This document shows positions 19,814 through 28,668 of a stretch of DNA of 64,000 nt, piece by piece. This DNA is from Lysinibacillus pakistanensis (GTDB lineage Bacteria > Bacillota > Bacilli > Bacillales_A > Planococcaceae). The stretch spans positions 99,181 to 163,180 of the forward strand of contig BBDJ01000009.1 of the NCBI GenBank assembly GCA_001312325.1, in the 5' to 3' direction. The position numbers and the translations under genes are program-made. How positions within the stretch are numbered: position 1 is the stretch's first letter; every line of letters starts with the position of its first letter. A model generated the notes under the pieces. The model saw only the letters and a program-made list of their open reading frames with translations. It was not told where the DNA came from and did not search any database.

Positions 19814-21514
19814 TGCGAAAAAAAATTTTAGTAATCGGTGGTGTAGCTGGAGGGGCTTCTGTGGCAGCACGAATTCGTCGACTTGATGAGCACGCTGAAA
19901 TTATTATGTTTGAAAAAGGACCAAATGTATCATTTTCCAACTGTTCTTTACCCTTTCACTTAAGCGGTATTGTTGAAAAAAAGTGACAAATTGATTTTAA
20001 TGTCACCGCAAGCCTTTCAAACAAAATACAATATTGAAGCACGCGTTCATCATGAAGTAACACGTATTTCCCGAGAGAAAAAAAATAATTACTGTAAAGG
20101 ATTTACACACAGGTAAAGAATATGAGGAAAGCTACGATACGTTAGTGTTATCCCCTGGAGCCAGTCCAATCGTTCCTAATTTGGATGGCATTCATTCTTC
20201 TCATGTTTTTACTGTTCGCAATGTCTCGGATATAGATCGTTTAAATCGTTATATACAGAGCGATGATATAAAAGATATCGCTGTCATTGGTGGCGGGTTT
20301 ATCGGCGTTGAGGTTGCAGAAAATTTGCAACTTGCTGGCTTTAATGTCTCACTCGTAGAATTTAGTCAGCAAATTATGATGCCATTTGATTATGATATGG
20401 CTCAAATTTTACAAAAAGAAATGCTGGATCGAGGAGTTAATGTCATTGTCAATGATGGTTTAGCTAAGGTTGCCGATGATTATGTAGAATTAAATTCTGG
20501 CAAACAAGTAAAGGCACAGGCTGTCGTTTTAGCAATTGGTGTCCGACCTGAAACCTCTTTAGCGAAAGAAGCTGGGCTGGAAATAGGCGAACTTGGCGGT
20601 ATTAAGGTCAATGCTAATTATGTCACATCTGCCCCTTCTATTTATGCTGTCGGCGACGCCATAGAAGTATTTCACCAATTAACCCATAGGCAAACACGGC
20701 TAGCACTAGCTGGCCCTGCACTTAGACAGGCACGGGCAGTCGCAAATCATATGTTCAATATGCCTCAGCAAAATAAAGGTGTTATCGGTTCCTCAAGTGT
20801 GCAGATTTTTGATCTTGCATGTGCCTCTACTGGCTTAAATGAAAAAAACTGCACTAGCACACGGCTTTCAAGCTAAGAGTGTGTATCTAATTGCACCAGA
20901 CAAAGTCGGTTTAATGCCGAATAGTCATCCACTTCATTTCAAGCTTGTTTTTGAACAACCTACCGGAAGAATTCTTGGGGCACAAGCGATTGGAAAAGGT
21001 AGTGCAGAGAAACGTATTGATATTATAGCAACTATGATTACAATGGGTGGCACCATAGAGGACTTAAAGGAGCTAGAACTTACTTATTCTCCAATGTTTA
21101 GCACTGCACGGGATATTGTCAATTTAGCAGCGCTCGTCGCTCAAAATCAATTATACGGCACCTATAAGCAGATAAAAGTTGATGGGGTTAGAGATCTTGT
21201 CGAAAAAAAACGCCTATTTTTTTAGATGTGCGTGAAAAAAAATGAATATGAGGCGGGTCATCTCAACCATGCACATAATATTCCATTAAGCGAGCTACGT
21301 AACCGGATGAATGAGATCCCACAAGATATTCCTGTTTACGTTCATTGTCGTTCTGGACAACGAAGCTACAATGCAGTAATGGCCCTACAGAATAACGGAT
21401 TCACGAATGTTTTTAATGTAGCAGGCTCCTTCTTAGGGATTTGCCTATATGAATACTTTACAGATATTACCACAAACAGAAAAAAAGATTGTCACAGCCT
21501 ATAACTTTAATTAA
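19814..21514 (+). CDS. cdr: CoA-disulfide reductase with C-terminal rhodanese domain (several frameshifts)
   Basis: About 565 residues. The N-terminal FAD-binding motif ILVIGGVAGGASVAARIRR is followed by the single active-site Cys in SNCSLPFHLSG, the NADPH-binding motif IAVIGGGFIGVEVAENL and the FAD site IYAVGDAIEV. The C-terminal rhodanese carries YVHCRSGQRSYNA (CRSGQRS loop). CoADR-rhodanese enzymes reduce CoA disulfide, CoA persulfide or polysulfide in the cytoplasm. Frame breaks lie at A runs near 19976, 20082, 20845, 21206 and 21481; after the last, the end reads KIVTAYNFN. Two CstR-type operators precede it, linking it to persulfide detoxification. Confidence 0.9.
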
Positions 21515-21518
21515 GCTT

Positions 21519-21556
21519 AAAGGGATGCCGCCAAATTGCAGCATCCCCTTTTTTAA
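21519..21556. terminator. Bidirectional terminator between cdr and the cytochrome gene
   Basis: Stem AGGGATGC/GCATCCCCT followed by six T on the plus strand; an A run lies on the other side. It separates two convergent genes. Confidence 0.8.
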
Positions 21557-22506
21557 TTAGTGGAAAGCACTTGCTCCCAATTGATTGTGCCATTTTTTTA
21601 CTTGATCACGTTTTTCTTTATCCATGATATCGTTCGGACGTCCACCCTTAGGCCAGTCTTTATTATGATTTGCCCATTCAGGTCGGTCCTGCGATAAAAT
21701 GAAGGCAGCTAAATCAGCAGCGTCTTGATCGGTAAGTGTTCCAACTGCACCAACTGGCATATTGTTTTTTTTATGTAGCCCGCCATTTTTGACATACGTG
21801 CAATTCCAGCACCATCATTAAATGAATTTTCACCCCATAATGCAGGTCCTGTATTAGCTCCTGTACCAGCACCATCTGCTGCGTGACAGGCGATACAAGA
21901 TTGTCCATATAATGATTCACCATTTGTAACATCTGGTATAGGAACATCTTTCATATTACTTGTGCCTGCCCATTCACGTTCAGCTCCAATTGGAACTCCT
22001 TCCGAAATATAGGCGAAATAAGATACCATTGCCTCTAATTCCTTGCTATTCATGTCAAACTTTTTACCATTCATACTACGAACCATACAACCGTTAATAC
22101 GCTCTTCTATTGTCACAATATCACCAGACCGCGCAATATATTGTGGATAGTTTGCCATAACGCCAACTAATGACGATGCTTGCTCATCATACCCTGCTCC
22201 TGCATGGCAGCTTGTACAGGACAATTGGTTCCCAACATATTCTTCCGCAGCAACATGTGTATTATTAACAAGCTCATAGCCGTACAAGATGGCTTCCTTC
22301 ATGGGTCCCTCTGGTACTTCCTCAATACTTGGTGGTGCATAGACAACTGACTGCGCAGCTGCTGATGTTGGTATTTTTGATTGTGTTGCTGCTTCTTCAG
22401 TTTCTCCATTAGCATCACCTAAAATTTTGTCACTTATGACTGCTCCTATAAAGAGTGTGCCTGCTAACAGCACTGTTCCCGCTACTCCTGCTACGATAGG
22501 TTTCAT
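21557..22506 (-). CDS. tsdA: TsdA-type dihaem cytochrome c (thiosulfate dehydrogenase) (frameshifted)
   Basis: About 316 residues. An N-terminal membrane anchor (VAGTVLLAGTLFIGAVI) precedes two haem-binding motifs, CTSCH (~98-102) and CIACH (~205-209). Between them GCMVRSMNGK matches the TsdA-specific C-X3-RSMNG segment whose Cys ligates the catalytic haem. GPALWGENSFNDGAGIARM is also characteristic of TsdA. The enzyme oxidises thiosulfate to tetrathionate, or the reverse, outside the membrane. A T run of eight near 21768 breaks the frame before NMPVGAVGTLTDQDAADLAA. Its place beside CoA-disulfide reductase and the persulfide cluster fits a sulfur role. Direction of catalysis is not determinable. 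Confidence 0.85.
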
Positions 22507-22703
22507 CTATAATACCCCCCTTTGTATAATCACCTATATTTTAGCAAAATAATGTATTTCTAGATGTGATTTTTCTCACACCTGACCAAAATAGAACCAT
22601 TCAGATGATAAAAATGGATAAATTATGAAATAAAGATTGTTCTATAACACAATAAACACGACTTAATACCTCTTGTAGTATATAGATTTTTCTGAAATAA
22701 AAA

Positions 22704-22728
22704 TGCCGAGTACTAACTGTACCCGACA
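22704..22728 (-). terminator. Terminator after the DsbA-family gene
   Basis: Stem TGTCGGGTAC/GTACTCGGCA on the minus strand followed by TTTTTATTTC. Confidence 0.7.
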
Positions 22729-22741
22729 CCTTATCCTTTTT

Positions 22742-23446
22742 TTATATTTTACATTCACCAGTAGCACAAGAAGCTTCTCCATCACCTGCCATCTTTAAAT
22801 CAGGTTGAATACCTGCTATCTCCGCTGCTTGATGCAACGTTCGGACGAAAACCTCGTTCGGCTCTGCCCCTTTAATACCGTAGCGATTTTCAAAAACAAA
22901 GAAGGGTACACTTTGTACACCAAGCTGCTGTGCATCATAACGATCTTTATCTAAATCTTCACTATAGGCATTGGATGCGATAATTTCATTAGCGAGGTTG
23001 ACATCTAAGTCTAGGGCTTCAATGACTGTTAATAAATATTTAGAATCATTTACATCTTCACCCTCTAAAAAGTATCCACTCATTAGCGCTTCCGTATAGA
23101 CTGATTCTTTATCGAATTGTCTTACCCACTTTGCTAATCGATGTGCCTTTTCAGTATGTGCTGTTTTCATTTCTTCAAAATTGTAATGAAGCCCCACCTC
23201 TGCTGCTCGCATGGCAATATTCTTCGTCATTTCCTTTACTTCTTCAAGCGTTGAATCAAATTTCTCCACCATTCCCTCATATAACATCGGTGCATTTTTA
23301 CGAGGTGTATCTGGCGCTATTTGAAATGCTTTATACTCAATCTCCACTTGCCCAGTGTATCCAGCTAAATCGATGGCTCGTTCCAATTCACGTTTGCCAA
23401 TATAACAGAATGGACAAGTAAAATCTGAGAAAATTTCAATTTTCAT
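22742..23446 (-). CDS. DsbA-family FrnE-like thiol oxidoreductase
   Basis: An intact 234-residue protein. It begins MKIEIFSDFTCPFCYIGKRE, with a thioredoxin-fold CPFC active site at residues 11-14, and has the helical insertion of the FrnE/2-hydroxychromene-carboxylate isomerase group. GVQSVPFFVFENRYGIKGA supplies the cis-Pro loop. The C-terminus adds an extra Cys pair (ASCATGECKI). There is no signal peptide, so it acts in the cytoplasm, probably reducing or isomerising disulfides or low-molecular-weight thiol adducts. Repeat copy C begins 20 bases upstream of the start codon. Monocistronic with its own terminator. Confidence 0.88.
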   Translation of the reverse strand: MKIEIFSDFTCPFCYIGKRELERAIDLAGYTGQVEIEYKAFQIAPDTPRKNAPMLYEGMVEKFDSTLEEVKEMTKNIAMRAAEVGLHYNFEEMKTAHTEKAHRLAKWVRQFDKESVYTEALMSGYFLEGEDVNDSKYLLTVIEALDLDVNLANEIIASNAYSEDLDKDRYDAQQLGVQSVPFFVFENRYGIKGAEPNEVFVRTLHQAAEIAGIQPDLKMAGDGEASCATGECKI

Positions 23447-23466
23447 TTTCTACATCCCTCCCTATC

Positions 23467-23886
23467 AATTACGCCCCAGTGTAATTACGTCCAGATTTTT
23501 TCCAGCTCGCTCAAAAAGCCCCTCTTCAAAGTCCGCGACATCCGCCAGGGACTTTGAGCCAACAGATGTTTTTTTATACAAAACCGTAGTGCTAACGTAG
23601 CGACTGCAACATGATGTTTTTTTGTGCGATAGCGTAGTGCTAACGCAGCGACTGCAACATGATGTTTTTTTGTGCGATAGCGTCAGCGACAGCAACATGA
23701 TGTTGGTCACTCAGGCGTTTTCACAGGATGTGAAGATTTTAGCCTGAGTTCCTCTATTTCAGCGGGCGTTTGTACGCCACTGAATAGGAAGAAAATCGCA
23801 TTCATCTCACCACCTATAGATGTGGGAATATTCTGTACCTGACGCTTCGCTTTCGGTACAAAAACATTTGCTGAATCAAGATAAAA
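23467..23886 (+). repeat. Composite leader repeat, copy C (expanded by internal tandem repeats)
   Basis: It starts AATTACGCCCCAGTGTAATT and ends GCTGAATCAAGATAAA, like other copies, but is 420 bases long because about 130 bases of tandem repeat (23584-23710) are inserted. Hairpin GGCGTTTGTACGCC (about 23765-23778) replaces GGTGTTTGGACACC of copies A and B, with both arms changed together. The terminal module GTACC...GGTAC (about 23835-23859) corresponds to GTAGC...GCTAC elsewhere. A minus-strand ORF at 23805-23707 reads MNAIFFLFSGVQTPAE and onward. Its end overlaps the last codons of the tauE gene. It lies 20 bases before the DsbA-family start codon. Confidence 0.8.
23584..23710 (+). repeat. 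Imperfect ~50-bp tandem repeat inside copy C
   Basis: Two near-identical units containing CGTAGTGCTAACG, AGCGACTGCAACATGATG and TTTTTTTGTGCGATAG, followed by a shortened third unit (GTCAGCGACAGCAACATGATG). The same CTGC/GCTTCGC vocabulary is seen in the small hairpin module of copies E, H and J. Confidence 0.75.
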
Positions 23887-24658
23887 TATCTATCCAAATT
23901 TTAATAGCAGTTGCTAAGATCAGCGCTGCTAAAATCGCTTGTAATACTTTCGTATTTAATTTTTTTCCCTGCTCGTGCACCAAGAGGAGCTGCTATAAGA
24001 CTTGCCACAATCATAATGATCGCAGGATAATAATTAACCTGACCCGTCATCAGCTTTCCAATAGTTCCACCGATTGAAGATATAAAGGTAATCGCAAGGC
24101 TAGAGGCAATCGTCATACGGGTTGGTATTCCTAGTATCACTAGCATAATTGGAACTAATAAAAAGCCACCAGCTGCTCCAACAATTCCTGAGCCAATACC
24201 AACAATAAATGCTAATATAGCAGCGATCAGTTTATTAAACGTCACCTCATCCATGGGCTTGTCATCAATCTGCTTCTTCGGAATAAACATCATCACTGCG
24301 GCAATCAATGCCAAAATGCCATAAACAATGTTAACACCCGCCTCTGATAAAAACTTGGAGCCAAAGCTGCCGACGAAACTACCAACTAATATAGCACCAC
24401 CCATATAAATAATCAGTGATTTATTTAAAAAAAACCACCTTTACGATAAGCCCATACCCCGGCTATAGAGGCGAAAAAGACCTGCACCGCACTTATTCCC
24501 GAAACCTCATGTGCTGAAAATGCTGCGAATCCAAATAAAGGCGGAATATATAGTAACATTGGATATTTAATAATTGAACCGCCAATACCTAACATCCCTG
24601 ATATATATGAACCGATAAAGCCAATCAAAAATATTGTTATGATCCATGCAATATCCAT
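23876..24658 (-). CDS. yrkJ: TauE/SafE-family sulfite or sulfur-anion exporter (frameshifted)
   Basis: About 260 residues and eight predicted transmembrane helices in two related halves: [20 protein letters not shown] in the first and [20 protein letters not shown] in the second. The G-x-G-G-G type motifs are typical of TauE/SafE permeases that export sulfite or sulfoacetate. Breaks lie at eight A near 24428 and seven T near 23958; the corrected end reads [20 protein letters not shown]. It closes the gene order known in B. subtilis as yrkE-F-H-I-J. In S. aureus the related gene is controlled by CstR. The stop codon lies inside the end of repeat copy C. Confidence 0.85.
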
Positions 24659-24759
24659 TTAGTTTCCTTCTTTCTGTTAAATCCACAGAAGATAAAGTCA
24701 AACTTTCGACTGTGAGTTTTCCACTTCCATACAGAATGTATATGCCATCTGATAACAGA

Positions 24760-24792
24760 AGGGCTGCTCTACTCTTCTAGATAGACAGCCCT
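24760..24792 (-). terminator. Possible terminator after tusA-like gene
   Basis: Perfect seven-base arms AGGGCTG/CAGCCCT around a 19-base loop. The minus-strand T tract (TCTGTTATC) is weak, so read-through to the exporter gene is possible. Confidence 0.45.
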
Positions 24793-24800
24793 CACAAACC

Positions 24801-25029
24801 TTAAACTTTCTGAATTAGAAATGTCATAATACCAGCTTCTTCAGATTGATCTAGTATCGTATGACCACCAGCTTTAACCCAAGCAGGGATATCTGCAAGA
24901 GCCCCTTTATCTGTTACTTGAACCTCTAAAACTTCACCTGAAGCTAAAGTATCCATAGCCTTTTTTTGTCTTCACGATTGGCATAGGGCAGGATAAGCCC
25001 TTTGCATCTAGTTGTAAATTTGATTTCAT
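24801..25029 (-). CDS. yrkI: TusA-family sulfur carrier protein (frameshifted)
   Basis: About 76 residues. MKSNLQLDAKGLSCPMPIVK carries the TusA sulfur-transfer Cys in the CPMP motif; the corrected C-terminal part includes GEVLEVQVTDKGALADIPAW and ends MTFLIQKV. Such proteins carry persulfide sulfur between rhodaneses, DsrE proteins and acceptors in the cytoplasm. Seven T near 24963 break the frame. The start at 25029 follows AAGGAG. It sits between the persulfide dioxygenase and the exporter genes, matching YrkI. Confidence 0.86.
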
Positions 25030-25176
25030 ATTTTTCTCCTTCAAATCGGCAAAGGTTGTAAGCGATTTTACCGATTGTCCTTGTTTTTTCATGACTGTAC
25101 GAAGGATGAGCGCCCTCGCTTCACGATATTTACACGCCACAAACATACATGCATATTCATTGCATTTCACTATGGT

Positions 25177-26303
25177 TTATCGAACCGCACAGCGATTAGG
25201 TCCTATCTCCATCTCAGTTTGCTCGTCTAGCTCCGGCGTGATTTTCCCCATGTTTACCTGACGGATTTCTTGATAGGCATTAGGCTGCGGCGGCAATTGC
25301 TCTGTAACTATACTTCGGAACTCTGCTTCATCCTCAATATTTAATCCATGGTTTTCTGCGAATAACTGCCCTAAACGCTTAGCAACTGTCCCATCTTCAT
25401 TTAACTCATCAATAATCATAAAATGTGCTGGCAAGACTAGGAGATCATTAGAAAGTTCACGATAGCGCTTATAAAGTGTGTTACGCAAATCTCCTACCCA
25501 ATCAGCAGCAAGACCAGCTAAATCGGGACGACCAATTGAATCGATAAATAAAATATCACCTGTTAATAAATACTTACTGTCCACTACAAAAGATGTTGAG
25601 CCAATTGTATGTCCTGGCGAATAAATGGCTCCTACTTCTATGCTAGACGCACCAATTGAACGGTCGTGCCATCGACTAAAGGTGTATAGTCAAAGACGAC
25701 CTCCTCTGCATCTTTTGGTGGTAAATAGTACAAAGCACCTGTAGCTGCAGCGATATGGCGCCCACCTGAAATATGGTCAGCGTGTAAATGCGTATCTAGA
25801 ATATATTTGATTTTCACGTTTTTCTCTTCCGCAAAGTTTATAAATACATCGGTAAAGCGAACAGCATCAATAATAGCAGCCTCTCCCTCAGAGATTACCA
25901 TATAAGAAAGACAGCCCTTCCCTAAACGTACAAATTGATAAAGCTCTCCTCACCTGTTAAATCTCCTACTTTAATGGGCTCCAAATATTCACTCCACGTT
26001 TTCATGCCCCCATCTAAATAAGCAACATCACGTCCTGCTTCTGCTAGCATTTCAGCGACCATCACTGATGACCCCTCTTTGGCACAAACGACTAGAACAT
26101 CCTTATCAGTCGGGATTTTTGGTAGAATATCCTCCACACCATCTAACAGTTCAAAATAAGGGATATTCAGATACTCAAATCTATGACCATCAATTTTCCA
26201 ATCTTCAAATGCATCTACATTACGAACATCTAAAATAAATAACTCTTCATTATCAATTACTTTTTTTAGCCACTTGTGCTGCGTTCCATTTTAGAACTGA
26301 CAT
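25177..26303 (-). CDS. yrkH: Rhodanese-metallo-beta-lactamase persulfide dioxygenase (frameshifted)
   Basis: About 375 residues. Residues ~1-115 are a rhodanese-like domain ([40 protein letters not shown]). A metallo-beta-lactamase domain follows with [19 protein letters not shown] (H-x-H-x-D-H) and [21 protein letters not shown]1-like enzymes of this layout oxidise persulfides to sulfite, and CstB of S. aureus is a functional relative. Breaks: seven A near 26270, and single missing bases near 25935 and 25656 ([16 protein letters not shown] and [19 protein letters not shown] after repair). The ATG at 26303 lies just past a CstR-type operator. Confidence 0.85.
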
Positions 26304-26308
26304 CCTTT

Positions 26309-26324
26309 TTACCCCCTAAGGTAT
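26309..26324 (-). promoter_or_regulatory. CstR-type operator before the persulfide dioxygenase gene
   Basis: TTACC-CCCTAA-GGTAT as written on the plus strand, one mismatch from ATACC-N6-GGTAT. The flanking AATAAAATA is shared with the site at 27360-27375. A hairpin (AGCGGA/TCCGCT, 26345-26370) lies just upstream in the transcript direction. Confidence 0.6.
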
Positions 26325-26382
26325 TATTTTATTGGATTTTTTTTAGCGGAAAGGATCTCCCTCTCCGCTTGTTTTTAAACAA

Positions 26383-26781
26383 TCAGAATGACAATGACGG
26401 CGCTGCGTCCTTTGCAAACTCTAAGAAAGTAACAGCTCCTCCGACCTCTATACCATCAATAAAATCATCTGTTGTTAAACCCATTACATCCATTGTCATT
26501 TGACATGCAATAAATTTCACACCTAGCTCCTGTGCCATTTCCACTAATTGAGGAATGGCTGGCACATTAGCTTTTGCAAAGCCCTGTGCAAAATGCTCTG
26601 CTCCAGCAGGCATTGGTAATGCATGCATACCTTGCTTATGAATAAAATTTAACCCTTCAAATGTGAAGAAGATGGCTACCTCTTTCTCTGAGGCCGCCGC
26701 TGCTGTTGCAATATTAAACACCTTGTAAGCATCGAAAAGCCCACCATTACTCGCAATAATTGCTACTTTGTTTGACATCAT
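26383..26781 (-). CDS. yrkE: DsrE/DsrF-like sulfurtransferase-fold protein
   Basis: An intact 132-residue protein. VAIIASNGGLFDAYKVFNIA, KEVAIFFTFEGLNFIHKQGM and GVKFIACQMTMDVMGLTTDD follow the DsrE/PF13686 pattern; Cys in FIACQMTMD is the probable sulfur-binding residue. These proteins receive or store sulfane sulfur together with TusA and rhodaneses. AGGAGG precedes the first ATG at 26781. Ten bases separate it from the TusA-rhodanese stop upstream, so they are co-transcribed. The partner choice is inferred from context. Confidence 0.88.
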   Translation of the reverse strand: MMSNKVAIIASNGGLFDAYKVFNIATAAAASEKEVAIFFTFEGLNFIHKQGMHALPMPAGAEHFAQGFAKANVPAIPQLVEMAQELGVKFIACQMTMDVMGLTTDDFIDGIEVGGAVTFLEFAKDAAPSLSF

Positions 26782-26790
26782 AAATTCCTC

Positions 26791-27346
26791 CTAAATTGTT
26801 TTTATTAATTCGCCTTTCCAAGAAGTCATCCCTGGCAAGACGTTAAATACCTTTAAAAATCCATATGCAGAAAGTTTTTGTGCAGCAAAATCACTGCGCT
26901 TCCCTGTGCGGCAAATAACATAAATCTCCTGTTCTTTATCAAGCTCTGATAGACGTGACTCTAGCTCACCCATTGGTATAGATTTAGCTCCTTCAATATG
27001 TCCAAAAGCAAATTCTGCTTCTTCACGTACATCAAGAATTAAACCCTCTCTACCTGTAATCTGTTCTAAATCAATTGTCTGCGGAAACGTTTTTTTCCTC
27101 CATAATTTCATTTGAGCATTTCCGAATATAATGCTTAAGCACATCATCTTCTTCCAAAGTCCCAATATATTGGTGCCCGACAGCTTCAGCCCAAGCCGCG
27201 ATATCCGCCTTTGACCCCTTATCTGTTGCTGATATTTCTAGAATTTGTCCTTCTACTAGATCAGCTATTGCTTTTTTTGCCCTTACAATTGGCATGGGAC
27301 AAGAAAGTCCTTTAGCATCTAGCTGAAAATCCACCTTAATACTCAT
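26791..27346 (-). CDS. yrkF: TusA-rhodanese fusion sulfurtransferase (frameshifted)
   Basis: About 185 residues. Residues ~1-80 are a TusA domain with GLSCPMPIVRAKKAIAD. Residues ~95-180 are a rhodanese domain with LILDVREEAEFAFGHIEGA and the catalytic loop IYVICRTGKRSDFA. Seven T near 27089 break the frame; after repair the linker reads NEIMEEKTFPQTIDLEQITG. The fusion suggests direct sulfur hand-over from the rhodanese Cys to the TusA Cys. It starts 14 bases past a CstR-type operator behind AAGGAGGAG. The gene corresponds to B. subtilis YrkF. Confidence 0.9.
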
Positions 27347-27359
27347 AATTCTCCTCCTT

Positions 27360-27375
27360 ATACCTACAAGGGTAT
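27360..27375 (-). promoter_or_regulatory. CstR-type operator before the TusA-rhodanese gene
   Basis: ATACC-TACAAG-GGTAT. On the minus strand TTGAAT lies 19 bases before TATAAG, so the operator falls inside a likely promoter spacer, as at cstR and cdr. Confidence 0.65.
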
Positions 27376-27415
27376 TATTTTATTCAAAAAAAATATAATA
27401 CTTTAATACTTTTAA

Positions 27416-27712
27416 TTACTCCACTTCACCATTCCAAGCAAGCATACCACCAACCATATTCATAACATTAAAGCCATGACTTTCTAAAAATAGAGCAGCT
27501 TGCCCACTGCGACCACCTGAACGGCAAATAACAACATACGATTCATTTTTATTTAGCTCATGCATTCGAAATTCAAGTAAACCAAGCGGGATATGAATAA
27601 TACCCGGAATATGCCCAGCCTCTACCTCATCTACTTCACGTACATCAATTAAATGGATTGGCTGACCTTGCTCTAATACCTGTTGCACTTCTTTTGCTAG
27701 AATCTCCTTCAT
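27416..27712 (-). CDS. Single-domain rhodanese sulfurtransferase
   Basis: 98 residues from the ATG at 27712 (MKEILAKEVQQVLEQ). A complete rhodanese domain is visible: IHLIDVREVDEVEAGHIPGI and the active loop YVVICRSGGRSGQAALFLES, with the catalytic Cys first in CRSGGRS. It transfers sulfane sulfur, for example from thiosulfate or glutathione/bacillithiol persulfide. Intact. The upstream rhodanese gene stops at 27726, so the two are co-transcribed. Acceptor unknown. Confidence 0.9.
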   Translation of the reverse strand: MKEILAKEVQQVLEQGQPIHLIDVREVDEVEAGHIPGIIHIPLGLLEFRMHELNKNESYVVICRSGGRSGQAALFLESHGFNVMNMVGGMLAWNGEVE

Positions 27713-27725
27713 GCTTTGTCTCCTC

Positions 27726-28067
27726 CTAATATGCACTCATGCCACCACGGACATTGGTAACAAGTTCAAACCCTTGTTTTTTTAATTGTTTACATGCCCG
27801 ACTACTGCGCATGCCACTCTGACAAATTACAACTATTTCTTTATCCTTTGGCAAATGATTAAAATTAGAACCTAGTGGAATATTTTTAAACTGGGGAATA
27901 TTGCGTCCCTTATATTCAGCCGGTGTTCGTACATCGATAAAAACTTTGTCTTTATCATGTAAAATATTTTTCAGTTGCGCCGCTGAGATTGATTGCACTC
28001 CTTTTGCAGGCATCATTCTCCATACTAAAAATGCAACAACAATTGCAACGATTAGCCACGTCTCCAA
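27726..28067 (-). CDS. Membrane-anchored rhodanese
   Basis: 113 residues. An N-terminal transmembrane helix (TWLIVAIVVAFLVWRMM) precedes a rhodanese domain with VFIDVRTPAEYKGRNIPQF and IVVICQSGMRSSRACKQL (loop CQSGMRS). It starts with TTG at 28067, nine bases past GGAGG; no ATG fits. It is the first gene of the sulfur operon after repeat copy D and a CstR-type operator. The anchor would place sulfur transfer at the inner membrane face. Similar to B. subtilis YqhL-type proteins; function beyond sulfurtransferase is inference. Confidence 0.88.
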   Translation of the reverse strand: METWLIVAIVVAFLVWRMMPAKGVQSISAAQLKNILHDKDKVFIDVRTPAEYKGRNIPQFKNIPLGSNFNHLPKDKEIVVICQSGMRSSRACKQLKKQGFELVTNVRGGMSAY

Positions 28068-28085
28068 ATCTAACTGCCTCCTTTT

Positions 28086-28101
28086 ATACTATAAAGGGTA
28101 T
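28086..28101 (-). promoter_or_regulatory. CstR-type operator before the rhodanese pair
   Basis: ATACT-ATAAAG-GGTAT, one mismatch from the shared pattern, located between repeat copy D and the GGAGG of the membrane rhodanese. Confidence 0.55.
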
Positions 28102-28103
28102 AT

Positions 28104-28173
28104 CAATTACGCCCCAGCGTAATTTCATCCCGCTACCTATTGAGGTGAGAGTATTCAGCTGAATAAAGATAAA
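28104..28173 (+). repeat. Composite leader repeat, copy D (minimal form)
   Basis: Palindrome CAATTACGCCCCAGCGTAATT (split as CAATTACGCC and AGCGTAATT), a short ACCT-ATTG-AGGT hairpin, then ATTCAGCTGAAT and AAAGATAAA. The two closing arms of longer copies are fused here into one palindrome. It stands between cstR and the membrane rhodanese, about 35 bases before the TTG start. Confidence 0.75.
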
Positions 28174-28175
28174 AC

Positions 28176-28445
28176 TTACCTACTTTTCACCACTAAATCC
28201 ATTGCCTCTTGGATAGCCATATCCATCTTTTCAGCATCTCCTTCAGCAGTCATTACACAGTCTAATAAATTTTCACTTACGATTACACCAATTGTTCGAT
28301 CAACCGCAGAGCGTACGGCAGATAGCTGTGTAATCACATCTTTGCAATGCTGCTCTTCCACCATCATGCGTAATATCCCGCGCAATTGACCCTCGATTCG
28401 TTTCACACGATTTGCTGTTTTTGGACCATAAGCCACTCCGTTCAT
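28176..28445 (-). CDS. cstR: Persulfide-sensing repressor CstR (CsoR family)
   Basis: About 89 residues. ANRVKRIEGQLRGILRMMVE and CKDVITQLSAVRSAVDRTIG are followed by SENLLDCVMTAEGDAEKMD, then AIQEAMDLVVKSR. The two Cys (in HCKDVITQ and LLDCVM) and absence of the CsoR copper His match CstR, which forms di- and trisulfide bonds between them on sensing persulfides and then releases DNA. The close likeness to S. aureus CstR extends to the C-terminal VKSR/K. The ATG at 28445 gives the family length; GTG at 28436 is an alternative. Its own promoter holds an operator, implying autoregulation. Confidence 0.92.
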   Translation of the reverse strand: MNGVAYGPKTANRVKRIEGQLRGILRMMVEEQHCKDVITQLSAVRSAVDRTIGVIVSENLLDCVMTAEGDAEKMDMAIQEAMDLVVKSR

Positions 28446-28485
28446 ACCCCCTTTATTTGATTGATGAAACCTGCTTACGAGATTC

Positions 28486-28514
28486 ATGATATACCCCACT
28501 AGGTATATTGTCAA
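28486..28514 (-). promoter_or_regulatory. cstR promoter with operator in the spacer
   Basis: Minus strand TTGACA (28514-28509), 17-base spacer, TATCAT (28491-28486). The spacer contains the operator ATACC-CCACTA-GGTAT (28491-28506 as written on the plus strand). A repressor bound there would block RNA polymerase. Confidence 0.8.
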
Positions 28515-28621
28515 CACAAAAGTTTTACGATACTTCCTCAAGGATTTTTTCCTTCACTTCAGGATTTCAATCCATCCGTTTTAGAATTACTTATTGGTTC
28601 CTATCCATCAATTCCAATAAA

Positions 28622-28658
28622 AAAACCCTGCTATGAGCCGTTACTCATAACAGGGATT
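28622..28658 (-). terminator. Terminator after hmp
   Basis: Minus-strand arms AATCCCTGTTATGAG and CTCATAGCAGGGTT followed by a run of T; stop codon at 28669. Confidence 0.85.
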
Positions 28659-28668
28659 TCCAAAAATT

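Noticed and set aside
23465..23710. 81-codon minus-strand frame with SHKKTSCCSR repeats
   Set aside because: Its repeats come from the non-coding tandem DNA repeat in copy C; no ribosome site or family resemblance.
23467..23886. CRISPR array
   Set aside because: The tandem units are contiguous or nearly so, vary in length and have no unique spacers; no cas genes are present.
26345..26370. Terminator between the DsrE and persulfide dioxygenase genes
   Set aside because: The hairpin is followed by A, not T, in the transcript direction; the T tract lies on the opposite strand.
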